A stretch of 64,000 nucleotides of DNA. Source: Phycisphaeraceae bacterium (GTDB taxonomy: Bacteria; Planctomycetota; Phycisphaerae; Phycisphaerales; Phycisphaeraceae). Shown piece after piece: positions 53,383-64,000 of this stretch. The translations under genes and the position numbers were made by a program. The notes beneath the pieces are model-generated. The model had not been told where the DNA came from. It worked only from the letters and a program-made list of their open reading frames with translations, and did no database searches. Where the stretch lies: positions 62,001-126,000 of the forward strand of contig JANQSF010000152.1 of NCBI GenBank assembly GCA_028284155.1, given 5' to 3'. The stretch's first letter is position 1. Every line of letters starts with the position of its first letter.

Positions 53383-56300
53383 TCAGGTGGTCGGCGCGGT
53401 GGCACCCGGGGGGTTGGTTTCGGGTGACGTTTCGTCGCCGCCGACGCCCAGCAGTCGCGTCACGCCCGCACGCAGGTCGAGCACGAGGCTGAACAACAGG
53501 GGCACGACCAGCAGCGTGAAGAACGTCGAGACGATTAGTCCGCCGATCACGACGCTGCCGAGTCCGCGGTACAGCTCGCTGCCCGCGCCGGGCATGAGCA
53601 CGAGCGGGAGCATGCCGAACACGCTGGTCATGGTCGTCATCATGACCGGCCGAACGCGCGTGCGGACCGACTCGCGGATCGCGTCGCGGTGGTTGAGTAC
53701 GACACCCACGGATTGCAATCCGTGGGCGTCACTTGCATTGCCGTCGCCGCTTCCGGGGTCGCCCTCGCCGCGCATGAAGTTGAGCGACTGGTGCACGATC
53801 AGGATCGCGTTGTTCACAACGACGCCGATCAGGATGACGAAGCCGAGCATGGTGAGCACGTCGAGCTGTTGAGACGGGTTGAAACGGTGAACGATCGCCA
53901 GTCCCATGAACCCGCCTACGGCCGCGAGCGGCACGCTGAACATGATGACCATCGGGTACAGGAACGACTCGAACAGCGCGGCCATCAAGAGGTACGTCAC
54001 CAGCAGGGCGAGGAAGAGTCGGCTGGTGCCAAGGCTTTCGAGGCTGGCGCGGTTCAGGCCGTCCCACTTGCCGAGCATCGCGTAGCGGACTTGTGAGAGT
54101 TTGTCAGCCGAGCCGGCCTGCTCGACACCGACGCCGGGCTTGATCGCGCCGCCCTTGCGCAGGCCGGCGACCACCTCGTCAATCTTGGCCTGCGCCTGCT
54201 CGAGAGCGAGGCCGGCCGGCGGCGTTATTTCGAGCACGACCGCGCGCTGTTCCTCGATGCGCTGGATCGTCTGCGGCGCGTCGGCCGGCACGATCGTCGC
54301 GACCGACTCCAACGGCACGGTGAGCCGTTGCCCTTCATCATCCCACGCGGCCAGCGGCATCATCTCGAGTGTATCGACCGTCAGGTCGTAGGCGGGGTCG
54401 CGGACGATGCGGATGTCGATCGACCGCCCGCTAAGTCGGTAGTCGCCGACGGTCACGCCGTCGACCAATGTCTGCACCGCCACGTTCAGGTCGGTCTGGT
54501 CGATGGACAGGTCTGCTGCGCGGACGCGGTCGATCTCCACGCGCATCTCCGGGCTGGCGAGGTTGAAGTTGGACGGGTTGGGGCGGATCGACCCCTGCGG
54601 GTAGTCGCCGGTCGCCATCAACGCGCCCATCAGCGCGCCGGCCGAGTCGGCGATGTCCTGCATGTTGTGGCCGGTGATCTCGACGTCGATCCGGTTGTTA
54701 CCGCCGAGGCCGCGCCCGAACAGCGACGACTGAAACGCCATCCCGAACGTGTCAGGGTTGGTCATGATGGTCGAGGTGAGCAGGTCGGCCAATGGCGCGA
54801 CGTTCTGCTTATCGCGGCTGACCGCGCCGGTAAACATGCCGCGTGTGATCGACACGAAAAAGTAGTTATCGACGGGCGGGATGTTCTGGATCGGCTCCCG
54901 CGTCATCGGGTTGATGACCGGTGGCAGCTTGCGGACGTCGTCGTAGTTTTCGGCTTCCCAGTAAGGGCGCACGACGGACTCGACGCGCAGGCCGATCGTG
55001 TTGTCGTGGTCTTTGCCGTAGGCCGGCGGCGTGAGCAGGAAGCCGAACACGAGGTTGCGGTTGCCGGCCGGCAGGTAGTCGGTCGGCGGCATGAGCGCGG
55101 CCGCGCCCCAGATCGCGGCGCCCGTCGCGCCGCCGACGATCAACGCCCGCAGCGCAATCGCGCCGAACGAACGTTTCGTCACGCCATGAATGATGTGCGC
55201 ATAGGTGTTGGTCATCCACGCCAGCAGGGTGGTCAGGCCGAACAGGCTGCGCGCCATGCGTGTGACGACGTTGCGCGGTTTGCGCTGAGGTTTGAGCCAG
55301 TGCGACGCGGCGGTCGGGATGACGGTGATCGAGACGACCAGTGAGAGCGACACGGCCGCGCAGATCGCCAATGCGATGTCGCGGAACAATTGGCCGGCTT
55401 CTTCCTCGATGAACAGGACGGGCACGAACACGGCCAGCGTGGTCAGCGCCGACGCGAGGATCGCGCCCCAGACTTCCTTCGCGCCGTCGAACGCGGCCTT
55501 GCCACGTGGCTTGCCCATCGCCAGGTGGCGGTCGATGTTCTCAAGCACGACGATCGCCGCGTCGACCACCATGCCGACAGAGAACGCCAGGCCCGCCAGG
55601 CTGATCACGTTGATGCTCCGCCCCGCGGCGGTCATCGCGACGAATGTGCCGATGACGGAGACGGGGATGGCGATCGCGATGATGAGGGTGGAGGGCGACG
55701 CGAGCAACGTCAGGACAAAGCCGACACCGCCGAAGATCCACGCCCAGTACGCGTTGCCAGCCAGCGACACGATGAGCGCGACAATCAGCAGCGCCAGCCC
55801 GGCGACCAGCAGCGGCCAGAACCGCACGTCGCGGATGAAGGCCAGCAGCATCGCGACGGCCAACATGCCGCCGATGACGATGTTGCTCTGCACGAGCGCG
55901 ACGGCGTCTTCGATGTAGACGGTTTCGTCGTAGACCTGCTCGTACTTGAAATTCGGCGGCGCGTCGAGGCCGCGCTCGCGCTGGATCTGCGCCGCCAGGT
56001 CGGGCAGGATCTCGGTCTCCACCTCGGCAACGCGCTTGCGTAACTCGTCCATGACCCGCATCACGTTCGACCCGACCTCGCGGTAACAGGGCAACGCCAG
56101 GGCGCGTCGCCCCTTGGACCGCACAAAGCCCTGCAACTCCTCGACCGTCAGCTCGATGTCGGCCACGTCGCCGACGCGCACGGGGCCGCCGTCGGTGTCT
56201 TTGACGATCGTGGCCTTAACCTTGTCGAGGCTGTCGTACTCGCCAACAGCGCGGATGCGCACTTCGCGCAGGCCGTCGGGCACGTCGCCGGCTGAAACGT

Positions 56301-56943
56301 TGACGTTCGCCCGGCGCAGCGCGTCGCGCAACTCGGTGAATGTGATGCCGCGCTCCGCAAGCCGCTGCGGGTGGACGCGCACGTGCACCTCGCGCCGTCG
56401 GCCGCCGTACACCCGCACCTCGCTGATGCCGTCCACACGTTCGAGATAGGGCTTGACCAGGTCCTCGACCTGGTCGCGGATCGACTCGATTTCAAAGTTC
56501 GGGTCGTCGCTGCTCAGTACGGTCCACGCGATGGGCGTTTCACTCGACGACGCGCTGACGTTGATCACCGGCTCGTCGACGTCGTCGGGGTATTCGGGCA
56601 CTTCGCGCAGCTTGTCGGAGACTTCGCGCACGGCCTCGTCCATGTCCGTGCCGACGTAAAACTCGAGCGACACACTGGCCTGCCCCTCGAACGCGGTGGC
56701 TTGCATTTTCTTGAGGCCGCCGACGTTCTTGAGTTTGTCTTCCTGCTCCTCGATGATCTCGCGCTCGACCTCGTCGGGGCTTCGGCCGGTCCACTGCGTC
56801 TCGATCGTGATGATCGGCTGATCGATGCTCGGCGTCAGTTGCACGGGGATCGCGCCCAGCGCGAGCATCCCGAACAAAAGGACCAGCAGCACGGTGACCG
56901 TGACCTTGACCGGGTTCTTGATGGCAAATTGAATGGGGTCCAT
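53383..56943 (-). CDS. RND efflux pump inner-membrane transporter (HAE1/AcrB type)
   Basis: Proton-driven efflux transporter of 1186 residues. N-terminal TM1 (about 9-29) has the start typical of AcrB-type pumps (FAIKNPVKVTV). Porter domain motifs include TIETQWTGRSPDEVEREI and EVRVYGGRRREVHV. The proton-relay helix reads GMVVDAAIVVLENI: one Asp is kept where AcrB has Asp-Asp. A second pseudo-symmetric half has VLTMLGFVILIGVVVNNAILIVHQ. An additional hydrophobic stretch after TM2 (about 355-405) makes it longer than AcrB. It follows its adaptor gene by 169 bp. Confidence 0.93.
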   Translation of the reverse strand: MDPIQFAIKNPVKVTVTVLLVLLFGMLALGAIPVQLTPSIDQPIITIETQWTGRSPDEVEREIIEEQEDKLKNVGGLKKMQATAFEGQASVSLEFYVGTDMDEAVREVSDKLREVPEYPDDVDEPVINVSASSSETPIAWTVLSSDDPNFEIESIRDQVEDLVKPYLERVDGISEVRVYGGRRREVHVRVHPQRLAERGITFTELRDALRRANVNVSAGDVPDGLREVRIRAVGEYDSLDKVKATIVKDTDGGPVRVGDVADIELTVEELQGFVRSKGRRALALPCYREVGSNVMRVMDELRKRVAEVETEILPDLAAQIQRERGLDAPPNFKYEQVYDETVYIEDAVALVQSNIVIGGMLAVAMLLAFIRDVRFWPLLVAGLALLIVALIVSLAGNAYWAWIFGGVGFVLTLLASPSTLIIAIAIPVSVIGTFVAMTAAGRSINVISLAGLAFSVGMVVDAAIVVLENIDRHLAMGKPRGKAAFDGAKEVWGAILASALTTLAVFVPVLFIEEEAGQLFRDIALAICAAVSLSLVVSITVIPTAASHWLKPQRKPRNVVTRMARSLFGLTTLLAWMTNTYAHIIHGVTKRSFGAIALRALIVGGATGAAIWGAAALMPPTDYLPAGNRNLVFGFLLTPPAYGKDHDNTIGLRVESVVRPYWEAENYDDVRKLPPVINPMTREPIQNIPPVDNYFFVSITRGMFTGAVSRDKQNVAPLADLLTSTIMTNPDTFGMAFQSSLFGRGLGGNNRIDVEITGHNMQDIADSAGALMGALMATGDYPQGSIRPNPSNFNLASPEMRVEIDRVRAADLSIDQTDLNVAVQTLVDGVTVGDYRLSGRSIDIRIVRDPAYDLTVDTLEMMPLAAWDDEGQRLTVPLESVATIVPADAPQTIQRIEEQRAVVLEITPPAGLALEQAQAKIDEVVAGLRKGGAIKPGVGVEQAGSADKLSQVRYAMLGKWDGLNRASLESLGTSRLFLALLVTYLLMAALFESFLYPMVIMFSVPLAAVGGFMGLAIVHRFNPSQQLDVLTMLGFVILIGVVVNNAILIVHQSLNFMRGEGDPGSGDGNASDAHGLQSVGVVLNHRDAIRESVRTRVRPVMMTTMTSVFGMLPLVLMPGAGSELYRGLGSVVIGGLIVSTFFTLLVVPLLFSLVLDLRAGVTRLLGVGGDETSPETNPPGATAPTT

Positions 56944-56947
56944 GGGT

Positions 56948-57012
56948 GAGAATGTCGAAAGTCAAATGTCGAAAGTCGAAAGTCAAAAGTAGAAGGTTGA
57001 AAGTCGAAGGAC
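56948..57012. repeat. GTCGAAAGTC-type tandem arm before RND gene
   Basis: A run of degenerate units (AATGTCGAAAGTCAAATGTC, then GAAAGTCGAAAGTCAAAAGT and GAAGGTTGAAAGTCGAAGG). It lies between the adaptor and RND genes and looks like one arm of the palindromic family. No complementary arm is seen. A hairpin repeat follows at 57068. Confidence 0.6.
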
Positions 57013-57067
57013 GGGGCACGGGTCGTTGATGCTTGGGTGCGCCGGTCGGTTTCACCGTTTTGAGGCA

Positions 57068-57110
57068 AAGCCCGCGGATGGACGGCTCGGCGGCCTTCCG
57101 CGGGATATCA
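57068..57110. repeat. 43-bp hairpin repeat, copy 2
   Basis: CCCGCGGA pairs with TCCGCGGG. Compared with the copy at 7138, paired positions changed together (A-T to G-C), which suggests selection on the folded form. It lies just downstream of the adaptor gene stop. Confidence 0.75.
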
Positions 57111-57112
57111 AT

Positions 57113-58357
57113 TTACGGCTGGCTCACCGAACCACCCTCAACTGGTTTGTCCTTCGGCGGCCCGCCGTTCTGAACGATCAGCGACTGCCCTGGGAAGCGC
57201 AATCGCTCCGCCCCTTCGATGATCACGCTGTCGCCCGCCTTGAGCGGCGGGCCGGCGGCGGGCCGGGCGCGTACGGCGTAGCGGTCTCCCGCGCCGAACA
57301 GGATGTCGACTTCGTAACGCATGGCCTTGCCGTTGTTGTTCGTCCAGATGTGGATGCCGTTGGCTGAGCGAAGCACGGCGTCGCGCGGCACGGTCAACGC
57401 GGGCGCTTTCTGATTCGTCGGCAACTTGGCCAACACGCTCATGCCGGGCATGAGTCGGCCGTTTTGATCTTCCGTTCTGATCTTGACCGGGAACGTCCGG
57501 GCGGCCTGCGAACCTTGCGGGATGATCGCCACGACCTTGCCCGTGGTTTCGATCTTCAGCGGCTCGACGATCAGTTCAATCTCCTGGCCGGCCTGCACGA
57601 AGCCGATGAGCCGTTCAGGCACGTCGATGACGGCGTCGATGGTGCCACGCGAGATGATTTCCGTAACAGGCGTACCCTGTTGCGACCATTGCCCGCGCTC
57701 AGCCAACTTGCGCACCACGACACCGTCGAACGGTGCGACGACAGTCAGATTCTTCAAACTCGTATTGGCGCGGTCGACGCGCGCCTGCGTTACCAACACG
57801 TGCGCCTTGGCGGCTTCCAGCCGGGCGACGGCCGCGGCCTCGGTGGTGATGGCGTCGTCCAGTTCCTTGCGCTGGCCCGCGCCGCTGCCGCGCAGGTCCT
57901 GCTGGTACTTGCGCTCACGCTGTGCGTTGGCGAGTAGGGCCTCGGCCTCTTTCACGGTCGCTTCGGCTTCGACCGTCGCGGCTTTGGCCTCAGCCAATTC
58001 GAGCTTGGCGTAGGTGTCTTCGACACGGACTAGAACGGTCTGCCCGCCGACGACGGGTTGGCCGACGTCGATCTTGACAGCCACGAGTCGTCCGGGCTGC
58101 TCCGTCGAAACGATGACGCGGTTGACTTCCTTGAGTTGGCCGATCAGGTCCCAACGTTTTTGCAGCGTCTGCATCGTCACCGGCGCGACGCGCACCAGCG
58201 CGGGCGGAGGCCCGGCGGGCTTACCGCCTGACTTGCCCTCGGGCTTTCCATCGGGCTGAGCCAGGAGCGGTTGAAGACAGCAACCCAAGGTCAGCGCCGT
58301 GGCAAGCAGTGTGCGCACAGTCACGGTCGAAGGTTGTCGGCGGGGTGGCGTCTGCAT
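57113..58357 (-). CDS. RND efflux periplasmic adaptor (membrane fusion protein)
   Basis: Encodes 414 residues, preceded by GGGAG before the ATG at 58357. A leader ending near LLAQ is followed by a Gly/Lys/Pro-rich linker. The lipoyl/hairpin and beta-barrel domains show LVAVKIDVGQPVVGGQTVLVRVED, an alpha-helical hairpin (about 120-190), VVAPFDGVVVRKLAERGQWSQQGTPV and a C-terminal barrel. It connects the RND pump to an outer-membrane channel; no tolC-like gene is nearby. It is divergent from a TetR gene, and a palindromic operator lies between them. Confidence 0.92.
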   Translation of the reverse strand: MQTPPRRQPSTVTVRTLLATALTLGCCLQPLLAQPDGKPEGKSGGKPAGPPPALVRVAPVTMQTLQKRWDLIGQLKEVNRVIVSTEQPGRLVAVKIDVGQPVVGGQTVLVRVEDTYAKLELAEAKAATVEAEATVKEAEALLANAQRERKYQQDLRGSGAGQRKELDDAITTEAAAVARLEAAKAHVLVTQARVDRANTSLKNLTVVAPFDGVVVRKLAERGQWSQQGTPVTEIISRGTIDAVIDVPERLIGFVQAGQEIELIVEPLKIETTGKVVAIIPQGSQAARTFPVKIRTEDQNGRLMPGMSVLAKLPTNQKAPALTVPRDAVLRSANGIHIWTNNNGKAMRYEVDILFGAGDRYAVRARPAAGPPLKAGDSVIIEGAERLRFPGQSLIVQNGGPPKDKPVEGGSVSQP

Positions 58358-58412
58358 CGAGTGCTCCCTGCGATGTCGAGCCCGACGGGGTTCGGGGTTG
58401 CCGGTTCGTACA

Positions 58413-58433
58413 GTGTACGATACGATCGTACAC
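58413..58433. promoter_or_regulatory. perfect palindromic operator in the TetR/efflux spacer
   Basis: GTGTACGAT (58413-58421) and ATCGTACAC (58425-58433) are perfect inverted halves with a 3-bp spacer. It lies 56 bp from the adaptor gene start and 157 bp from the TetR gene start, the classic position for a TetR-family repressor site. A minus-strand TACACT within it could be part of the pump promoter. Confidence 0.7.
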
Positions 58434-58589
58434 GCTACGCGGTCGTCCGGCGGGGGTCAATCGTGACCGTGGCCGAGACCTGTCAGCATTTGGAGAATCT
58501 GTCGTGCCATTCTCTGGCAACGACTGCGAGCCGGACCTTGCTTGCCCGATAGGGTGTTCGATGAACCGACCGGATCAGTTTCACGGAAC

Positions 58590-59234
58590 ATGACCCCGAT
58601 CTCGCGCGACAAACCGACGACCCCATCGACGCCACCGGCCCGCCTGCGCCAGCGTTGGCGGACGGGCGACCGCGACCAGCGCCGCCAGCTCATCGTGGAT
58701 GCCGGTTTGGCGCTGCTGCGTCGCGAGGGCGTTGAGGCCGTCTCCATGCGCCGCGTGGCCGATCGGCTGAACGTCGGTGCGATGACTTTGTACACCTACA
58801 TCGACGGCCAGGACGACCTGCGTCGGCTAATGGTCGAACGTGGGTTTTTCATGTTGGCTGATGAGTGCTCCGCAGCCAGCACGTTGGGAACGGCGGCCGG
58901 CTGGCGGGGCGGGGCGAGGCAGTACCTGCAGTTCGCCATCGATAACCCGAATCTCTACGAACTCATGTTCCGCCACCCGCTGCCGGGCGACAACATCGGG
59001 CGGCAACTCATGGAAAACGGCGTGGCGCCGCTTTTTGACCGCGTTCGCGATCAGATGCGCCTCGACGGCGTGACGCAGGCGGAGCGTGAACGGCGTGTGC
59101 GTGGGGCGTCCGGCCGATTCTGGATCGGCCTGCACGGCCTGGCGTCGCTGGCAATCGCCAACCGCCTCGGCGTGCTCGAGTCGGACCTGGACAACCTGCT
59201 GGACGACCTGCTGAAGAGCGTCGCGCCGACCTGA
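58590..59234 (+). CDS. TetR-family transcriptional regulator
   Basis: The ATG at 58590 gives 214 residues. A basic N-terminus is followed by an N-terminal helix-turn-helix (about 33-75: LIVDAGLALLRREGVEAVSMRRVADRLNVGAMTLYTYIDGQ), which is the TetR signature. The C-terminal helical domain (about 85-205) resembles TetR-C with a FRHPLPGDN segment. Divergent orientation to the RND adaptor gene and the intervening palindrome suggest it represses the pump and is relieved by a pump substrate. Confidence 0.9.
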   Translation: MTPISRDKPTTPSTPPARLRQRWRTGDRDQRRQLIVDAGLALLRREGVEAVSMRRVADRLNVGAMTLYTYIDGQDDLRRLMVERGFFMLADECSAASTLGTAAGWRGGARQYLQFAIDNPNLYELMFRHPLPGDNIGRQLMENGVAPLFDRVRDQMRLDGVTQAERERRVRGASGRFWIGLHGLASLAIANRLGVLESDLDNLLDDLLKSVAPT

Positions 59235-59260
59235 GCTTTGCGGCTGTTCAATCGCGCATG

Positions 59261-59289
59261 AAAAGAGCGGGCTGAGGGCCAGCCCGCTC
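59261..59289 (-). terminator. Rho-independent terminator of the histone-H1-like gene
   Basis: GAGCGGGCT (59265-59273) pairs with AGCCCGCTC (59281-59289). Read on the minus strand, the stem is followed by TTTT. The hairpin lies between convergent TetR and H1-like genes and may serve both, though the plus-strand side lacks a T run. Confidence 0.7.
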
Positions 59290-59318
59290 GAAGGTTTGCA
59301 TGTTGGCGACGTGGGCGG

Positions 59319-59912
59319 TCAGGCCTTGGCTTTGACCTTGCTCCGGGTCGTCTTCCGCTTCGTGGGTGACTTTTTCTTAGTCGTCTTCGACTTTTTGGCG
59401 GTCGACTTGGTCGACGCGGTCACCTTGGCGCGTGTGCGGGGCTTGGAAGCCGTCTTCTTGCTCGTTTTGGCCGACGCGGCCGACTTTTTGGCGGTCGTCT
59501 TGCTGGCCGATTTGCTCGACGCGGCCGTCTTCTTGGCGGTCGTCTTGCTCGCCGACTTGCTGGAAGCGGTCTTGGCCTTGCCGTTCTTGGCTGCGTCGGA
59601 CGACTTGGCCGACGACTTGCCGTTGGTCTTGGCTTTGGCTTTCGCCTCGGCCTTGGCTTTGGCCTCGGCCTCTTCCTTTTCCTTGTCTTCGGGCTTGATC
59701 TTCGCCACGGCGATCCGCTGAACGTGTTCCGCCGCGTGCCATACGCCCTTGCTGAACGGGTGGTGGACCGGTCGCAGGCAGACGAAACCCATATCGACGT
59801 CCAACGCCAGGTCGCAGACCTTGGCCGTCAGATTGCCGGTCAGCGTGGCGACCGTGTCGCCCTTTCCGATGACTCGGCCGTCACAATCTTTGACATGTTT
59901 AACCTTCCGCAT
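59319..59912 (-). CDS. small globular domain fused to a histone-H1-like lysine/alanine tail
   Basis: The ATG at 59912, after AAGGTG, gives 197 residues. Residues 1-70 (MRKVKHVKDCDGRVIGKGDT, LRPVHHPFSKGVWHAAEHVQ) form a small domain I do not recognise. Residues about 75-197 are a repetitive Lys/Ala/Ser/Thr-rich tail (SASKTTAKKTAASSKSASKT, KSTAKKSKTTKKKS) like histone H1 and Hc1-type bacterial nucleoid proteins. The composition suggests DNA binding and compaction. The N-terminal domain is not the usual H1-like partner. Confidence 0.8.
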   Translation of the reverse strand: MRKVKHVKDCDGRVIGKGDTVATLTGNLTAKVCDLALDVDMGFVCLRPVHHPFSKGVWHAAEHVQRIAVAKIKPEDKEKEEAEAKAKAEAKAKAKTNGKSSAKSSDAAKNGKAKTASSKSASKTTAKKTAASSKSASKTTAKKSAASAKTSKKTASKPRTRAKVTASTKSTAKKSKTTKKKSPTKRKTTRSKVKAKA

Positions 59913-60020
59913 GCGAAGCACCTTTGATTGAGAACTCGGACAGACTCCTACCTCTACTACGATGATAGGCATCGATTGTTCGTTTTTCGAATGCCGTTTT
60001 GGCAGAATAAATCTGTTAAG

Positions 60021-60037
60021 ATACTTAAAATAAGTAT
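60021..60037. promoter_or_regulatory. ATACTTA-N3-TAAGTAT palindrome
   Basis: A perfect palindrome with a 3-bp spacer in AT-rich DNA between the divergent H1-like and metallophosphoesterase genes, 18 bp before the latter's ATG. AAGGA lies downstream of it as ribosome-binding site. It overlaps the likely promoter, so it may be an operator. Confidence 0.5.
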
Positions 60038-60055
60038 GTTATAAGGATTGGGCGA

Positions 60056-61051
60056 ATGGCGAAGATGACAAGCAGACGTGCAGGAAGTGTCGCTCGCCGC
60101 GTGCATCACGCCAAGGCGAAGCTCCGTCACGCCGCGTTGACCCGCACCCCCCTGTGGTTGAGCCGCGGGCGACTGAGGCACGCCAAGGCGATCCGGCATT
60201 ATCGGACTACCGAGCTTGAAATCGGCCTTCCCGGCCTCCACAGCGGTCTTGAAGGGCTGCGGATCGTCCACCTGTCTGACCCGCACGTCGGCGATCTGGT
60301 GCCCGTCGAGCACCTGGCCGAGGTCGTGGACGCGGCCAACGCCCTGAAAGGGGACCTTGTCGCCGTCACGGGCGACCTGATCGACCTGTCGCACGACGTG
60401 CTGGACGGCGTGATTGAGGCGGTGGGTCGGCTGCGGGCCCCGTTGGGCGTCCATTTCGTGGCTGGCAACCACGACTACCTGCAGGATCGGGACGGGTTCA
60501 TCCAGCGGTTTCGCGAAGCGGGGCTTGGCTTGTTGCTCAACCAGCGGCTGAACGTCCAGGTCGGCGGGGCGTTGTTAACCGTGGCCGGGATCGACTACGC
60601 CGCCCGTCGCAGTGTCCTGAGCCAACACGTCAACCAGGCTTTGCGTTCGCGGCCGATCGGCAGGTCAAATCGGTCGGGGGCAGCCGATTCGGACGCAAGA
60701 GGCCCGCGGCGAAGCCAGCGCAGCGACCGCAGCGACGCGACGATCCTATTGAGCCACCACCCCAACGCCTTCGACGCCGCGGCCAAGCTGGGCGTCGACC
60801 TGACCCTGGCCGGCCACACGCACGGCGGCCAGGTCGTGATGAGCGACAAACGGGGCAAGAAGGGGTCAATCGGGTTGGCCAGCCTCGCCCACCGCTACCC
60901 CAAGGGTCATTTTCAAAAGGGCGACGCGCACCTGTACGTCACGTCGGGCATCGGCAGTTGGTTCCCGCTCCGCGTCAAGTGCCCGCCGGAAATCGCGGTG
61001 GTCACGCTGCGCGACAGCAGGAAATCAGAAGAGCAGGAAAACAGGAAATGA
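60056..61051 (+). CDS. metallophosphoesterase (YkuE-type)
   Basis: Encodes 331 residues with an ATG preceded by AAGGA. Calcineurin-like motifs: LSDPHVGD (D75, H77), TGDLID (105-110), GNHDY (137-141), LSHHPN and AGHTHGGQ. This set matches YkuE-like phosphodiesterases, usually membrane-associated; here the N-terminus (1-45) is basic without a clear helix. A Ser/Arg-rich insertion lies near 205-225. The last ten residues (RKSEEQENRK) and stop codon are encoded by a repeat arm and are probably not conserved. Confidence 0.88.
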   Translation: MAKMTSRRAGSVARRVHHAKAKLRHAALTRTPLWLSRGRLRHAKAIRHYRTTELEIGLPGLHSGLEGLRIVHLSDPHVGDLVPVEHLAEVVDAANALKGDLVAVTGDLIDLSHDVLDGVIEAVGRLRAPLGVHFVAGNHDYLQDRDGFIQRFREAGLGLLLNQRLNVQVGGALLTVAGIDYAARRSVLSQHVNQALRSRPIGRSNRSGAADSDARGPRRSQRSDRSDATILLSHHPNAFDAAAKLGVDLTLAGHTHGGQVVMSDKRGKKGSIGLASLAHRYPKGHFQKGDAHLYVTSGIGSWFPLRVKCPPEIAVVTLRDSRKSEEQENRK

Positions 61052-61243
61052 GGGTGATGGAGGACGCGGGGTGGTGGGTAGCCCGAAACGACATGGGGAG
61101 ACAACAGCAAGTTCGAAACAGATGGACCAAATTCCCATACACACGCGCGGGTTTGTCGCAACCGCCCAAAACCGATCATCCAATCCCTTGATCCCCGACC
61201 ACTAACATTTCCTACTGTCCTGTTTTCCTGTTTTCGTGCTCTA
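61014..61243. repeat. AGGAAAACAGGAAATG / CATTTCC...CTGTTTTCCTG inverted repeat
   Basis: The left arm (61018-61051) of AGGAAATCAGAAGAGCAGGA and AAACAGGAAATGAGG units is mirrored by a right arm (61207-61240) of CATTTCCTACTGTCC and TGTTTTCCTGTTTTCGTGCT units. The left arm encodes the metallophosphoesterase tail. A single CTCTTGTTTTCCTGCTCTCC-type arm also lies just upstream of the VOC gene (42848). Confidence 0.7.
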
Positions 61244-61253
61244 CACTACCCCC

Positions 61254-64000
<2,747 letters not shown>

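Overview
The window is high-GC bacterial DNA that looks like a member of the Planctomycetota; class is not certain. The grounds are gene content: three secreted sulfatases, two pairs of DUF1501 with DUF1549/DUF1553 (PSD1) proteins, Tat-type leader regions, a PEP-CTERM-like sorting tail, a pseudopilin with the H-X9-DG signature, and intergenic spaces filled with palindromic repeats. About 50 protein genes can be supported. I saw no rRNA, tRNA, CRISPR array or transposase.

Region by region. 0-9 kb is mostly housekeeping: trmD, a LolCDE-type lipoprotein ABC exporter (lolD plus an FtsX-type permease), lysS, a GGDEF cyclase, a YmdB-type phosphodiesterase and nrdR. 9-17 kb carries two sulfatases, a PHP phosphatase, a secreted esterase, an MddA-type S-methyltransferase and a PEP-CTERM-like protein. 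17-25.6 kb has a ferritin-like protein, a large HEAT protein, a pseudopilin, an NhaC antiporter, a sulfatase with a HEAT-like tail and a C39-like secreted protein. 25.8-32.5 kb is one tightly spaced minus-strand block (DUF1501, PSD1, esterase, beta-helix/SGNH fusion) that looks like an operon for an esterified polysaccharide. 32.7-38.2 kb has a GntP permease with an inserted soluble domain, a SecD-head lipoprotein, mcsA-mcsB and two CBS proteins.

38.4-41.9 kb holds the most unusual locus: a Nudix hydrolase followed by a 991-residue protein with an intact RelA/SpoT-type synthetase domain, a long helical middle, a SLOG/LSDAT-like nucleotide-sensor domain and a C-terminal RyR domain. This looks like a self-contained nucleotide-signalling, possibly defensive, system. 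42-44.8 kb contains small redox, VOC and tRNA-binding proteins. 44.9-51.3 kb is a second PSD1/DUF1501 operon that also encodes an LRR-coiled-coil protein and a PQQ-like propeller. 51.5-59.2 kb has a zinc dehydrogenase, a DUF2203 protein and an RND efflux pump divergent from a TetR regulator across a perfect palindromic operator. 59.3-64 kb has a histone-H1-like protein, a metallophosphoesterase and the start of a radical SAM-AMMECR1-Memo triple fusion that runs off the window.

The intergenic DNA has structure of its own. Four copies of a 116-bp palindromic element have exactly the same length. A family of about 105-bp imperfect palindromes has a shared AAGTCGG core. There are also a hairpin with compensatory changes and several other palindromes. 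Some of these supply the stop codons and last residues of neighbouring genes.
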